From positions 1 through 50,561 of the IMG/VR virus record IMGVR_UViG_3300006751_000018: a stretch of 50,561 nucleotides of DNA; one strand, written 5' to 3'. Position 1 is the stretch's first letter. Each line of letters begins with the position of its first letter. A program made the position numbers and the translations under genes. Under the pieces are notes generated by a model. That model was not told the origin of the DNA. It saw only the letters and a list, made by a program, of their open reading frames with translations, and did not search any database. The stretch comes from a virus. This document shows positions 12,601 through 19,021 of this stretch, piece after piece.

Positions 12601-14967
12601 TCCGATCTTTTCAAAGCGAAGCCCACCAAGTACAAGACTCGCAAGCGCGGAAAGGACGGAAGGTGGGTTTACACGTATGCTGAGAAGAAGGCACCGAAAT
12701 CGCGGATGGGCGCGTTCTTGAACAAGATTGTCGGCTTTTTCTCTGAGCACCACGACAAAGAGGATAACCTCATAGCGGCAGAAAAGAAGCTCATCTACGA
12801 TCTGGAAACGCCACAGCTTGAGATGCTTAGGGATGCGATAAAGGCCGAACTGGCCGCGATGGAAAAGAAGCCTGTTCCGGGGGCAAAGAAAAAGAAGCCC
12901 TCAAAGAAACGCTCGGGAGCACCCGTAACAGCAGAAAAGAAGGGGCCGTCACGCAAGCAAATTCTTCAGCAACTTCTTGCGAAGATCGATGGAGAGTTGG
13001 CTGCTCGCGCAATCGTGGGCTCCGCACCAACGGAGTCCGAAGACAACTTCGAGACGATGCCTGATGAGGAGTCCATCGGGCACCGTAGAGCCCGAGAAGT
13101 AATGGCCATGACCGTGAGCGATGCTTCACGGCTTGCGAGCGAAGAGCCAGGGACTCCGTTACGAGCCCCACACCACACAACATCGACACAAGGTTTACTC
13201 GGTGAACTTGACCAAGCGCAGGGGGGCATCCTATTTCTCGACCAGATCGAGGACTTCTCCCTTGAGTCGATCAAAAAGCTCGCAGTTGCGATGCGAGACA
13301 ACCCCTATGTGATGATCGGGTACAGAACCACCGGCACCGGCACCGAAACCGACAAGGTGAAGCTGAAGGCCCGCCTCGAAGCCCTGGGTGTTGATGTCAG
13401 CATGTGGGATGCCAATGAGGGCGTATCCGAAGACAACTTCGAGACGATTCAAGAGCACTATAGCGCGAAGAAGCAGCTTCTCAGAGACGTGGACGTTGTT
13501 CGCGCCTCGAAACTTAATGAGCTTAACGTGCCGTCACACTCGGAAATTATGGACCACGCGGTCAATCATTCCCATTATAGGCACGTTAAGCCAGCCTTTA
13601 AGAGTGCCAAGGAGAAAATTGACCGCCTAAATGAAGCTCTTGCGGCGCTAGGTGTAAGAGAGTGGCGGGGTTACAAAATAAAGCCGTTCGCCTCTAGCGA
13701 CTTAGATGACTTAATCGCGATGAGGGATCAGATACGGCGCGATGAAGAAGCCCTAAGCGCGAGGGTGGGCTTGGTTTCGGTAGACCTTCCGTCGAATTCA
13801 ATGATTGGCCGTGAGCATCCCGAGGTAGGGCCACAGATCAGGGAGGAAAGGGAGAAGTTAGAGGAGGTCAAATCGGCTATTGCAGCTTACAACAATGAGG
13901 GCACATCCGAAGACAACTTCGAGACGATGCCTGAAGCAACCACGCCCGTAAGCCAAGCGCATGAAGAGAATCGCCTGGACGCTGAGTTGCGAAGCAACAA
14001 CACCAGCGAGCAGAAGGCCAACGAGAACATCTTCACGTATGCCGAAAATGCCTTGGACCCGGACTCGCTTAAATTCGTCATCGAGTGGTCAGAAAGTGGT
14101 GCTGTAGAAGACGGCCAAGAGTTCGCATCAGTCAATGAGCTTAACGCCAAATTGCAGGAAATATCCGACCACCATAGGGAGCGGTACGGTCTTGGTGGTG
14201 GCTACTTTAAGACAAAGGTCTACGCTGAACTTGAGGGCAATCGGTTCTTTGGCAACCGTCTGGACGTTACATCGGGCGGCGAAGACGTAAATCTGGTAGA
14301 TCACATGACTGCGATTTCTCATTATTACCAGTCCGACAGGGGTCGAGAATATTGGTCGGCGGTTCAGGCTAACCAACGTGACAGGGGTGAAGAGACAGGC
14401 GAGCAGGCGCACGAGCGGGCGCAGTCGTATAAGAACATGGTTCAGCTAGTGCGGGACCATCAAAGAATTGCCAGTGGCTACGACATCGCAGGGGGCGACC
14501 CTCCTCAAGTAAAGTCTAAGAGAGAGTTAGACAAACTATCCGAAACAAGAAGAGCACAGGCCGATGCTTGGGAACAAGCAGAGCGAGAGGCCGAACAAAG
14601 AGCCGCCCAGGATGCTCACGCGGCTCGAACAGCAGGCTGGGAAGCCCCGCAGAGCAGGCGAGAGGTAACCAAGCGCGTTAAGCGAGCTATCGTTCAGGCG
14701 ACTGGTTTGCCAGCGAAGGACGTTAGCGTTCGTGGTTCAACAGGGACCGCCTGGGGGTGGGTACGGATAAGCGGAAAAACGCAAGCAGCGCAAGCGGCTA
14801 TTGATGCGTTTCAGGGAAGGACTTATTGGGGCAACATTTCTCCAGATGACTGGGACAGGGCAACGCTAGAGTTTGAAATTGGTGCGGGCATTCACACTCC
14901 GGGCTCTATCTCGCGAGGCGGCTTCACTAACTTCTCAGACCTGCTCAAATCAATAGGCCGTGCCTAA
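9649..14967 (+). CDS. Giant polyvalent-type multidomain head-region protein
   Basis: 1772 residues. Modules in order: F-T-S-L start and linker GPRGGKW (from residue 20); short helical repeats (about 55-110); basic block A with TTFSDL and KPTKY motifs (175-314); helical and unknown regions; a DnaN-like segment (about 735-958) with TDGHR (782-786), EFPNYKQVIP (815-824) and VIMPVR (953-958); basic block B (980-1120), a duplicate of A; a Mg-chelatase/ComM-like piece with RAPHHT (1172) and a Walker-B-like GGILFLDQ (1192-1199) but no Walker A; then a coiled region; an LPD25-like segment (about 1474-1570, 'FVIEWSES'), an LPD29-like segment (about 1670-1750), and FTNFSDLLK at the C-terminus. Three SEDNFET motifs separate late modules. 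Family names are by recall. Probably packaged and injected; its activity is unknown. Confidence 0.7.
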   Translation: MADFTSLIHGGLNDLRKGKGPFIGPRGGKWADAKHTIAWKEDGGKSGGKKFKPDPEYKLSSEGHNKKDYNRGLKEGMSSTTIPQTSEKDKKDTSYMAGLKQGLMVQIKAKDHAKARYKMLRERADRGEKGGIPKGSSVTEKVYIEANTDAIMENILSGMEPDGKGGYKGGYRKASTTFSDLAKGKPTKYLKRKRGKGGRYEYTYAEDGKPKKKKGRFGNLLSTLMGVVKKHPYALMGEFKSMVRDFDLDELIEMRSEIKDALEAKPEKKAPGEKKAPKKETAEKKKPAPKKGPSEKDILRQMLKAIDKMIAKKQEANSKLSLRSLVAGYHKGDTEAIKELYKRAQELLPGIRISDALNVVATAAENYGKLPKEFVDEMIRENRVKGKKPPAAATEEAPKPAAKYERSKWADFKSQMASSDGGAKLNRQYAEFAKNALKATSKKDLKHAIEQAKAASRKDDTVVTRTGVGYSTGIKGKLKRLQAHLENKLKLVSKYGESGLAKESEKKQKEKKPVTPQVPAMEGMAPLGIAPKPAGEDIGVAKERGDNRYKSSGTTDKATNHDEIIAAGGEYLGQGVYTDKGPPKAKRGKKGKVEIVHRGEKKLTDGTIYGKGDWAITKQLESKRVTVTNIATGHSIGGEMSGPQASYLMDQVMELEASGKLDGFDPDNLSSSSSKPAFDALKKVADEVREEGNSGMPIWSRRNKAKREANRRAKVEKLTEAASVKGVISRPLALADVKRKEHKSGEAAHKRARNFQSTDEFRLNLQQSIVDRFEGEQYMISTDGHRMALIPVSNDVKQGVGYGEGSRDALGGGREFPNYKQVIPDDRKANDTHDFDAETLLAHAKLGASTPGVMAGYVHLYADGGAHKAQASHSAVISPEVDEREKGMAGIALAESKRPSTAGEPTGGDSKSISVNARYLVDALEGAKGSVSVYYKDKGSQMIIERADGEIHVIMPVRDAMPKDHPHRTEEWEVSPASKSFTNFSDLFKAKPTKYKTRKRGKDGRWVYTYAEKKAPKSRMGAFLNKIVGFFSEHHDKEDNLIAAEKKLIYDLETPQLEMLRDAIKAELAAMEKKPVPGAKKKKPSKKRSGAPVTAEKKGPSRKQILQQLLAKIDGELAARAIVGSAPTESEDNFETMPDEESIGHRRAREVMAMTVSDASRLASEEPGTPLRAPHHTTSTQGLLGELDQAQGGILFLDQIEDFSLESIKKLAVAMRDNPYVMIGYRTTGTGTETDKVKLKARLEALGVDVSMWDANEGVSEDNFETIQEHYSAKKQLLRDVDVVRASKLNELNVPSHSEIMDHAVNHSHYRHVKPAFKSAKEKIDRLNEALAALGVREWRGYKIKPFASSDLDDLIAMRDQIRRDEEALSARVGLVSVDLPSNSMIGREHPEVGPQIREEREKLEEVKSAIAAYNNEGTSEDNFETMPEATTPVSQAHEENRLDAELRSNNTSEQKANENIFTYAENALDPDSLKFVIEWSESGAVEDGQEFASVNELNAKLQEISDHHRERYGLGGGYFKTKVYAELEGNRFFGNRLDVTSGGEDVNLVDHMTAISHYYQSDRGREYWSAVQANQRDRGEETGEQAHERAQSYKNMVQLVRDHQRIASGYDIAGGDPPQVKSKRELDKLSETRRAQADAWEQAEREAEQRAAQDAHAARTAGWEAPQSRREVTKRVKRAIVQATGLPAKDVSVRGSTGTAWGWVRISGKTQAAQAAIDAFQGRTYWGNISPDDWDRATLEFEIGAGIHTPGSISRGGFTNFSDLLKSIGRA
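9706..9771 (+). repeat. Linker repeat copy 3 (GPRGGKW type)
   Basis: Encodes residues 20-41 of the 1772-residue protein with core GPRGGKWADAKHTIAWKE, matching the two copies in the MuF-zincin gene. DNA identity to copy 2 is high at the 3' end, pointing to recent spread between the two genes. Confidence 0.9.
10201..10266 (+). repeat. KPTKY basic motif copy A
   Basis: Encodes residues 185-206, pattern KPTKY-x2-RKRGK-x-GR-x2-YTYAE, directly after 'TTFSDLAKG'. It starts a ~140-residue basic block duplicated at 12586-13008. Confidence 0.85.
12619..12684 (+). repeat. KPTKY basic motif copy B
   Basis: Encodes residues 991-1012, pattern KPTKY-x2-RKRGK-x-GR-x2-YTYAE, directly after 'FTNFSDLFKA'. The following ~110 residues also parallel block A: a leucine-rich helix, a Lys/Pro linker, then 'KGPSRKQILQQLLAKID' against 'KGPSEKDILRQMLKAID'. 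Confidence 0.85.
13036..13064 (+). repeat. SEDNFET spacer repeat copy 1
   Basis: A 29-bp sequence encoding SEDNFETMP, identical to 13906-13934. It begins the Mg-chelatase-like module of the giant protein. Confidence 0.9.
13426..13448 (+). repeat. SEDNFET spacer repeat copy 2
   Basis: Shares the first 23 bp of copies 1 and 3 and encodes SEDNFETI. It lies 390 bp after copy 1 and marks the end of the Mg-chelatase-like module. Confidence 0.9.
13906..13934 (+). repeat. SEDNFET spacer repeat copy 3
   Basis: Identical over 29 bp to copy 1; it also shares AATGAGGGC just upstream with copy 2. It lies 480 bp after copy 2 and precedes the LPD25-like module. Confidence 0.9.
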
Positions 14968-15185
14968 TGCAGCCAGCCCAGCCCCCAAAGGATACAGCAA
15001 TTGTGTGCGATTACTGCGGTTTTCGCTTGGGCGTCTGGGTTAAATCACGCCTAAAGATACACGTTCGGAGTCGGCTTTTAGTGGTAAGAAAAAGTGGACA
15101 AGCTGAGTTGAGATGTCACAATTGTAAAAGCGACACTCTACTTCCTCTTTTTCTACCTCTGGAGCAGCCATGTTCATCTGGTTAA
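14967..15185 (+). CDS. Small zinc-ribbon protein, Com-like
   Basis: 72 residues; ATG 14967 overlaps the giant gene's TAA. Two Cys pairs, C14-x2-C17 and C50-x2-C53, form a zinc-ribbon pattern, the second within 'LRCHNCKSDTLLPLF'. The spacing and the short basic strand between the pairs resemble phage Mu Com-like zinc-finger proteins, where Com controls translation of a DNA-modification gene. The resemblance is general, so DNA/RNA binding is a guess. It overlaps the next gene by 16 bp. Confidence 0.6.
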   Translation: MQPAQPPKDTAIVCDYCGFRLGVWVKSRLKIHVRSRLLVVRKSGQAELRCHNCKSDTLLPLFLPLEQPCSSG

Positions 15186-15625
15186 ACGTACTTCTGACTA
15201 TGATGTTCCTTCCGGTTGCGCTGTTGTTTGGTAAAATTAAGCGAGTCGGGCTCTGTAAGGACGCAGTAAACGATCAGGTAAACGAAGCGTTTCCCGTGTC
15301 GAAGTGGACCCCGTATTTAGATCTTGAACCACGAGGCTGGTTTAGGTGTTGGATGGAGAGGAATGGGATCGGTGGTATGGCGTGCCTCGGGTACGTGTTT
15401 ATCCAACAAAGACACGAGTTAATTGTGTTCCATGAGTGCGTGCATGTGATGCAGCAGAGCGCGGTGAGCCCTGCACTGATAGGTCTTACCTACCTTCTGG
15501 ACATAATCGTGTTCCTTCCGTGGCGTGGATGGTTCAAGGAGGGAGAGGCTAAGAGGGTGTCCACGGTAGAGGTCGTAGCGTACCGGGTGACAGGGCAAGA
15601 CGAGTGGTCTTCGGGACAAGATTAA
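15170..15625 (+). CDS. Membrane-associated HExxH protein, putative metallopeptidase
   Basis: 151 residues from ATG 15170, preceded by TGGAGCAGCC and overlapping the upstream gene by 16 bp. A hydrophobic N-terminus ('LLTMMFLPVALLF') suggests a membrane anchor. The motif H88-E-C-V-H92 in 'VFHECVHVMQQS' fits a zincin active site, and E134 in 'STVEVVAY' is a candidate third ligand. Between them is a second hydrophobic stretch ('LIGLTYLLDIIVFLPW'), so the active site may lie close to the membrane. I cannot name the family. This is the second HExxH protein in the head region after the MuF-zincin fusion. Its substrate is unknown. Confidence 0.6.
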   Translation: MFIWLNVLLTMMFLPVALLFGKIKRVGLCKDAVNDQVNEAFPVSKWTPYLDLEPRGWFRCWMERNGIGGMACLGYVFIQQRHELIVFHECVHVMQQSAVSPALIGLTYLLDIIVFLPWRGWFKEGEAKRVSTVEVVAYRVTGQDEWSSGQD

Positions 15626-15629
15626 ATAC

Positions 15630-15658
15630 TTGACACCGATCTTGGCCCGGACAAGAAT
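15630..15658 (+). promoter_or_regulatory. Candidate sigma70-like promoter before prohead protease
   Basis: TTGACA (15630-15635), 17-bp spacer, AAGAAT (15653-15658; four of six to TATAAT), in a 106-bp gap just upstream of the protease-scaffold-capsid genes. The full gap also holds a T-rich run (about 15700-15723). TAAA stands three bases before the -35, as at two other gaps. Confidence 0.5.
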
Positions 15659-15731
15659 GTGCAGAGAGGCCCGTAGTTTAGGGGCGCGAGAATCCGTGTG
15701 GTTTTTGTGCCTTTTTTTGTTTTGGTGATTT

Positions 15732-16490
15732 ATGTACGAGAATAATATCGACGTATTCAGCGCATGGACCCCGTTCGACGTTGTCGAAAAGGGTGAGTCC
15801 GAAAGCAGTCCTAGTGGTCGTATCTCCGGTGTTGTTTCAACTGAGACGGTAGACCAACAGGGCGAGCAGGTTGTACAGAAGGGCCTCGACTGGGACTATT
15901 TCCTGAGCAAGGGTTGGTTCAACTGGGAGCACGCGGCTGGGCCTGAAAATGTTCTAGGGTACCCAGACAAGGTTGAACCCGTAGAAATCAACGGAACCCA
16001 CGCAACTCGCGTAGAGGGCCGTCTCTTGATGAACAAGGCTAAGGCCAAAGAAATTTACAATACGGCGGTAAGTCTACAGAAGTCGGAATCAAACCGACGG
16101 CTTGGATTTTCCATCGAGGGTCAGGTGTTAGAGCGCGAAGGGAAGACGATCAAAAAAGCTCGTATTCTCAATGTTGCGATAACTGCTCACCCGATTCATC
16201 CAGACGCACGTTTGGAGATCCTAGCGCAATCACTCCTCGCCCGCGCCGCCTCTGTCGGCTATCAAACCCCAGCCGGTGAGGGCGGCTCTATAGCACCTTT
16301 GGTCGCACAATCTCTGGAAGGCTCAGTTTCAACTGCCACCTTCGGGGCTCGTGGTCTTGAAGCGTATTTGAAGAGCTTGAAAGAGGAAGACCTGATTGCG
16401 CTGCGTATTCTAAAGAGCTTTCCAACGCTCAATTTTGGAGACGCACATTCCATAGTAACAGACTTTTTACGAAAAAAGGGAGTCCTCTAA
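15732..16490 (+). CDS. HK97-type prohead protease
   Basis: 252 residues. The N-terminal ~160 residues match the HK97/U35 protease pattern: 'GVVSTETVDQQGEQV', 'W-F-N-W-E-H' (His near residue 64, probable catalytic base), 'R-V-E-G-R-L-L', and 'RRLGFSIEG' with the probable nucleophile Ser near residue 124, then 'ITAHPIHPDA'. It would cut scaffold and capsid N-terminal parts during maturation. The C-terminal ~75 residues include GYQTPA at 176-181 and 'PLVAQSLEGS', mirrored in the capsid protein N-terminus. The start ATG 15732 has only a short-spaced GGTGA before it. The next gene overlaps its stop (TAATG). Confidence 0.85.
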   Translation: MYENNIDVFSAWTPFDVVEKGESESSPSGRISGVVSTETVDQQGEQVVQKGLDWDYFLSKGWFNWEHAAGPENVLGYPDKVEPVEINGTHATRVEGRLLMNKAKAKEIYNTAVSLQKSESNRRLGFSIEGQVLEREGKTIKKARILNVAITAHPIHPDARLEILAQSLLARAASVGYQTPAGEGGSIAPLVAQSLEGSVSTATFGARGLEAYLKSLKEEDLIALRILKSFPTLNFGDAHSIVTDFLRKKGVL

Positions 16491-17212
16491 TGAAGAAGGC
16501 AACGCAACTCCGAGAGGAGTTAAACGGCGTGCTTGCGGACGGGGAAGTAGATCGCGTAGTAAAATCCGCGATTGACGCTGGAACAGTCGAGAATGACATC
16601 GACTACAAGCCAGCGGTAGATCCAGAAGCACTCGACGTAGCACTCGAAGCCGTTAAGAAAGCGATGAATATCGCTAAAGAAGAAGTATCAACTGAGCAAG
16701 CACTAGCTCAAGCCGAAGAGATTGAGGAAGAAGTTTCCAAGTCTCTTAGCTTTGACGAAGTCGCTCTCGCAGAAGAAGAGGACTACGTTGATGTAACGGA
16801 CGTTCTCGACACAATCACAAAGGGCGCAGACAGCCTTCTGAGTGAGATTCGCCACGAGCACACAGTGTTGGCAAGCGCAATCACTGAGATGACTGCTGTA
16901 TACCGCGACATCGCTAAGGGCATCAACGCGCTTAGTGGTCGAGTCGGTGACCTAGAGAACGAAACCAAAGAGGTCCAAAAGGGTCTTGCCATTACTCCTG
17001 AACGTAAATCCGTTACAGGCACGTTAGAGGCAGTTCCCCACCCAGGTGACGCTCCAGTGCAGCTTGACCGCGCCGGACTCATCCAGAAGGGCCTGACACT
17101 TCTTGAAACTTCGACTGAGCCAATGAAGCAAGCAGAACTCTCGAAAGCCATTTCGCTTTTGGAGTCTGGTGCTGACATTAACGAAGTCGTAAGCAATTAC
17201 CATCTTAACTAA
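16490..17212 (+). CDS. Scaffold-like head assembly protein
   Basis: 240 residues; ATG 16490 overlaps the protease TAA. The sequence is acidic and mostly helical, with Glu/Ala-rich N-terminal half ('AQAEEIEEEVSKSL'), a coiled-coil-like middle ('INALSGRVGDLENETKEVQK'), and a helical C-terminus. It has no cysteine-rich, membrane or catalytic motifs. Position between protease and major capsid protein, size and composition fit a scaffold, which guides capsid shape and is removed or cut by the protease. A known family was not recognised, so this rests on context and composition. Confidence 0.65.
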   Translation: MKKATQLREELNGVLADGEVDRVVKSAIDAGTVENDIDYKPAVDPEALDVALEAVKKAMNIAKEEVSTEQALAQAEEIEEEVSKSLSFDEVALAEEEDYVDVTDVLDTITKGADSLLSEIRHEHTVLASAITEMTAVYRDIAKGINALSGRVGDLENETKEVQKGLAITPERKSVTGTLEAVPHPGDAPVQLDRAGLIQKGLTLLETSTEPMKQAELSKAISLLESGADINEVVSNYHLN

Positions 17213-17226
17213 GGAGGGCTTTCATT

Positions 17227-18657
17227 ATGCTTTCAATGCCCCAAGCAAACGACCTAGTGTCGGTGAAGGACTTGCATGAGCTTAACAAAGCTCTCCGCAA
17301 GGCCACAGCGGCTGGCTACCAGACACCAGCCAGCCAAACACCAGACGGCAACACCACCTTTAGCCCACTGGTGCCTCAATCTATTGAGGCGACTCTCGCT
17401 TCAAAAACTTTCACTATGGACGAACTCGTTCTGTGGAAAATGCTGCCTAAACGCGCAGTTTCTCAAACCGTTCATGAGTACACCGTTGTAAATGAGCATG
17501 GTGGAGATATGGACCCATTCTTCGTGGAAGGTGGTGGTGGATATGAATCCCTCAGCACTTACGAAAGAAAGAGTCTGCGAATCAAGTACCTCATGGAAAA
17601 GCGAGAGGTTACTGACGTGGCCTCTATGGTCGGAATCATCGGCAATAACGCAAACGCTATTGCTGAAGCCACCGAGCGTGGAACCATCTCTCTTTTGAGC
17701 AAGTTGGAGAAGCAGCTTTTTATCGCTGACTCCAGCATCAACCCACTTGCATTCGATGGTATCGATAAGCAGATGGCTGATGGCGCTCCTAACAATGTCA
17801 GCAACCTTGCTGGTGATGACCTTACTCCAATGAAGTTGCAGGAAATCCTGTCTGGCTCCTATGCCGAGCCAAACTTCGGTAAGCCATCCGTAGTTCTCGT
17901 TGAGCCTCGCGTACACGCGCAGCTTATTGAGCAGGCTACTGCTTATGGTCGCCACGACATGATGGGCACGGGACAGGGAACAATGACCTTCGGTCGTTCC
18001 GACCTCCGCATCTCGGTGCCTTACGGTACTGGTTCCGTACCTGTAGTTGGTTGCCCGTTCTTGTACCCAGAAGGTGCACCGAACGCAGCCGCTGTTGGTA
18101 CTGCACCGACAGCACCTTCTGCTTTCAACACCCCTACCGTTGCAACTCACGCTTCTTCCCTGTTCCTCTCCGGCGATGCCGGAACTTACTACTACCACGC
18201 GGTAGCAGTAGGACAGGGCGGTAAGTCAGCACCGATTGTGTCGGCTGCTATAACAGTAGCTGCTGGTGAGCGAGTATCCGTTGGTATTAACGATGACGCC
18301 CTTGCTACACCAGTAAGCGGCTCCGAGAACACTGCAAGTATCTTGTACTACAAGATTTATCGCAGCACGACCGGCGTCCACGCTGATGCAAAGTGGGCCT
18401 TCAACGTCAAGAAAGCGGATACCAGTAGTGACACCGCATTCAACGATGACAACCTTCACCGCCCTGGCATGTCCAAGGCGTATGCTCTTCAGATGACTCC
18501 AGATGTAATCGAGTGGGTAAAACTTCTCGACTTCATCCGTCGTCCTCTTGCAGAGGTGAAGACCACTAAACCATTCTTGCTCATGCTCTTTGGTGCGCTA
18601 AACATCAAGGTTCCGACCAAGAACTGGCTTATCCGTAACATCAAGACTAATCCTTGA
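17227..18657 (+). CDS. Major capsid protein, HK97-like, with beta insertion
   Basis: 476 residues, with a strong ribosome site (AAGGAGGG) ahead of ATG 17227. Position after protease and scaffold, strong site and codon pattern, and a body with 'YESLSTYERKSLRIKYLMEKREVTD' and 'VVLVEPRVHAQLIEQ' suit an HK97-fold capsid protein. The N-terminal arm carries 'GYQTPA' (30-35) and 'PLVPQSIEATL', paralleling the protease C-terminus. Residues about 311-408 look like a fibronectin-III/Ig-type insertion ('GTYYYHAVAVGQGGKSAP', 'YYKIYRSTTG'), possibly surface exposed. It builds the icosahedral shell. The N-terminal arm may be cut by the protease, but the site is not evident. Confidence 0.85.
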   Translation: MLSMPQANDLVSVKDLHELNKALRKATAAGYQTPASQTPDGNTTFSPLVPQSIEATLASKTFTMDELVLWKMLPKRAVSQTVHEYTVVNEHGGDMDPFFVEGGGGYESLSTYERKSLRIKYLMEKREVTDVASMVGIIGNNANAIAEATERGTISLLSKLEKQLFIADSSINPLAFDGIDKQMADGAPNNVSNLAGDDLTPMKLQEILSGSYAEPNFGKPSVVLVEPRVHAQLIEQATAYGRHDMMGTGQGTMTFGRSDLRISVPYGTGSVPVVGCPFLYPEGAPNAAAVGTAPTAPSAFNTPTVATHASSLFLSGDAGTYYYHAVAVGQGGKSAPIVSAAITVAAGERVSVGINDDALATPVSGSENTASILYYKIYRSTTGVHADAKWAFNVKKADTSSDTAFNDDNLHRPGMSKAYALQMTPDVIEWVKLLDFIRRPLAEVKTTKPFLLMLFGALNIKVPTKNWLIRNIKTNP

Positions 18658-18676
18658 TGTTATAGTACTATGAGTT

Positions 18677-18720
18677 AGCCGCCTCTTCTTAGCGGGGGAG
18701 GCGGCTGCTTGTGTGCTTTT
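18677..18720 (+). terminator. Hairpin terminator candidate after major capsid gene
   Basis: AGCCGCCTC (18677-18685) pairs perfectly with GAGGCGGCT (18698-18706) around a 12-nt loop, just downstream of the capsid stop. The T-run that follows is weak (a short TTTT at 18717-18720), so it may attenuate rather than stop transcription. Confidence 0.65.
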
Positions 18721-18749
18721 AGTGTTAATTAACCTGGGAGGAAGTACCG

Positions 18750-19010
18750 ATGGCGGTAATCTGGAAACATAAAACAATTCGCAACAGCACTGTTGTGGTT
18801 GGCTCTGAAACCTATCAGATTGATGGAGAAGGCGTTTTGTCGCCTGAATTGTCGGAGCCAGCATCAACACGTTTGCTAGGTATTCCCGGCTATTCGTGTT
18901 CGCGAGTGCCCGATGCGAAGCCAAAAGAAAAACCTGCGCCGAAGAAAAATCCAGCAGCCAAAAAGGCTGCCCCAAAGAAAAAAGCGGCTGCAAAGCCTAA
19001 GAAAAAATAA
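18750..19010 (+). CDS. Small protein with histone-like Lys/Ala/Pro tail
   Basis: 86 residues, with GGGAGGAAG before ATG 18750. The first ~50 residues look like a small beta domain ('STVVVGSETYQIDGEG'). From about residue 56 the tail is almost only Lys, Ala and Pro with repeated 'PKK/AAKK', like histone H1 or AlgP-type tails, and likely to bind DNA or acidic surfaces. It is the first gene after the capsid terminator. A role in capsid interior, head-tail joining or DNA condensation is possible; none is shown. Confidence 0.6.
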   Translation: MAVIWKHKTIRNSTVVVGSETYQIDGEGVLSPELSEPASTRLLGIPGYSCSRVPDAKPKEKPAPKKNPAAKKAAPKKKAAAKPKKK

Positions 19011-19021
19011 GGAGAATTCTC

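Noticed and set aside
17401-18198. Long open frame on the - strand (265 codons)
   Set aside because: It is opposite the major capsid gene, which has a strong ribosome site and clear family character; the reverse frame shows no recognisable domain.
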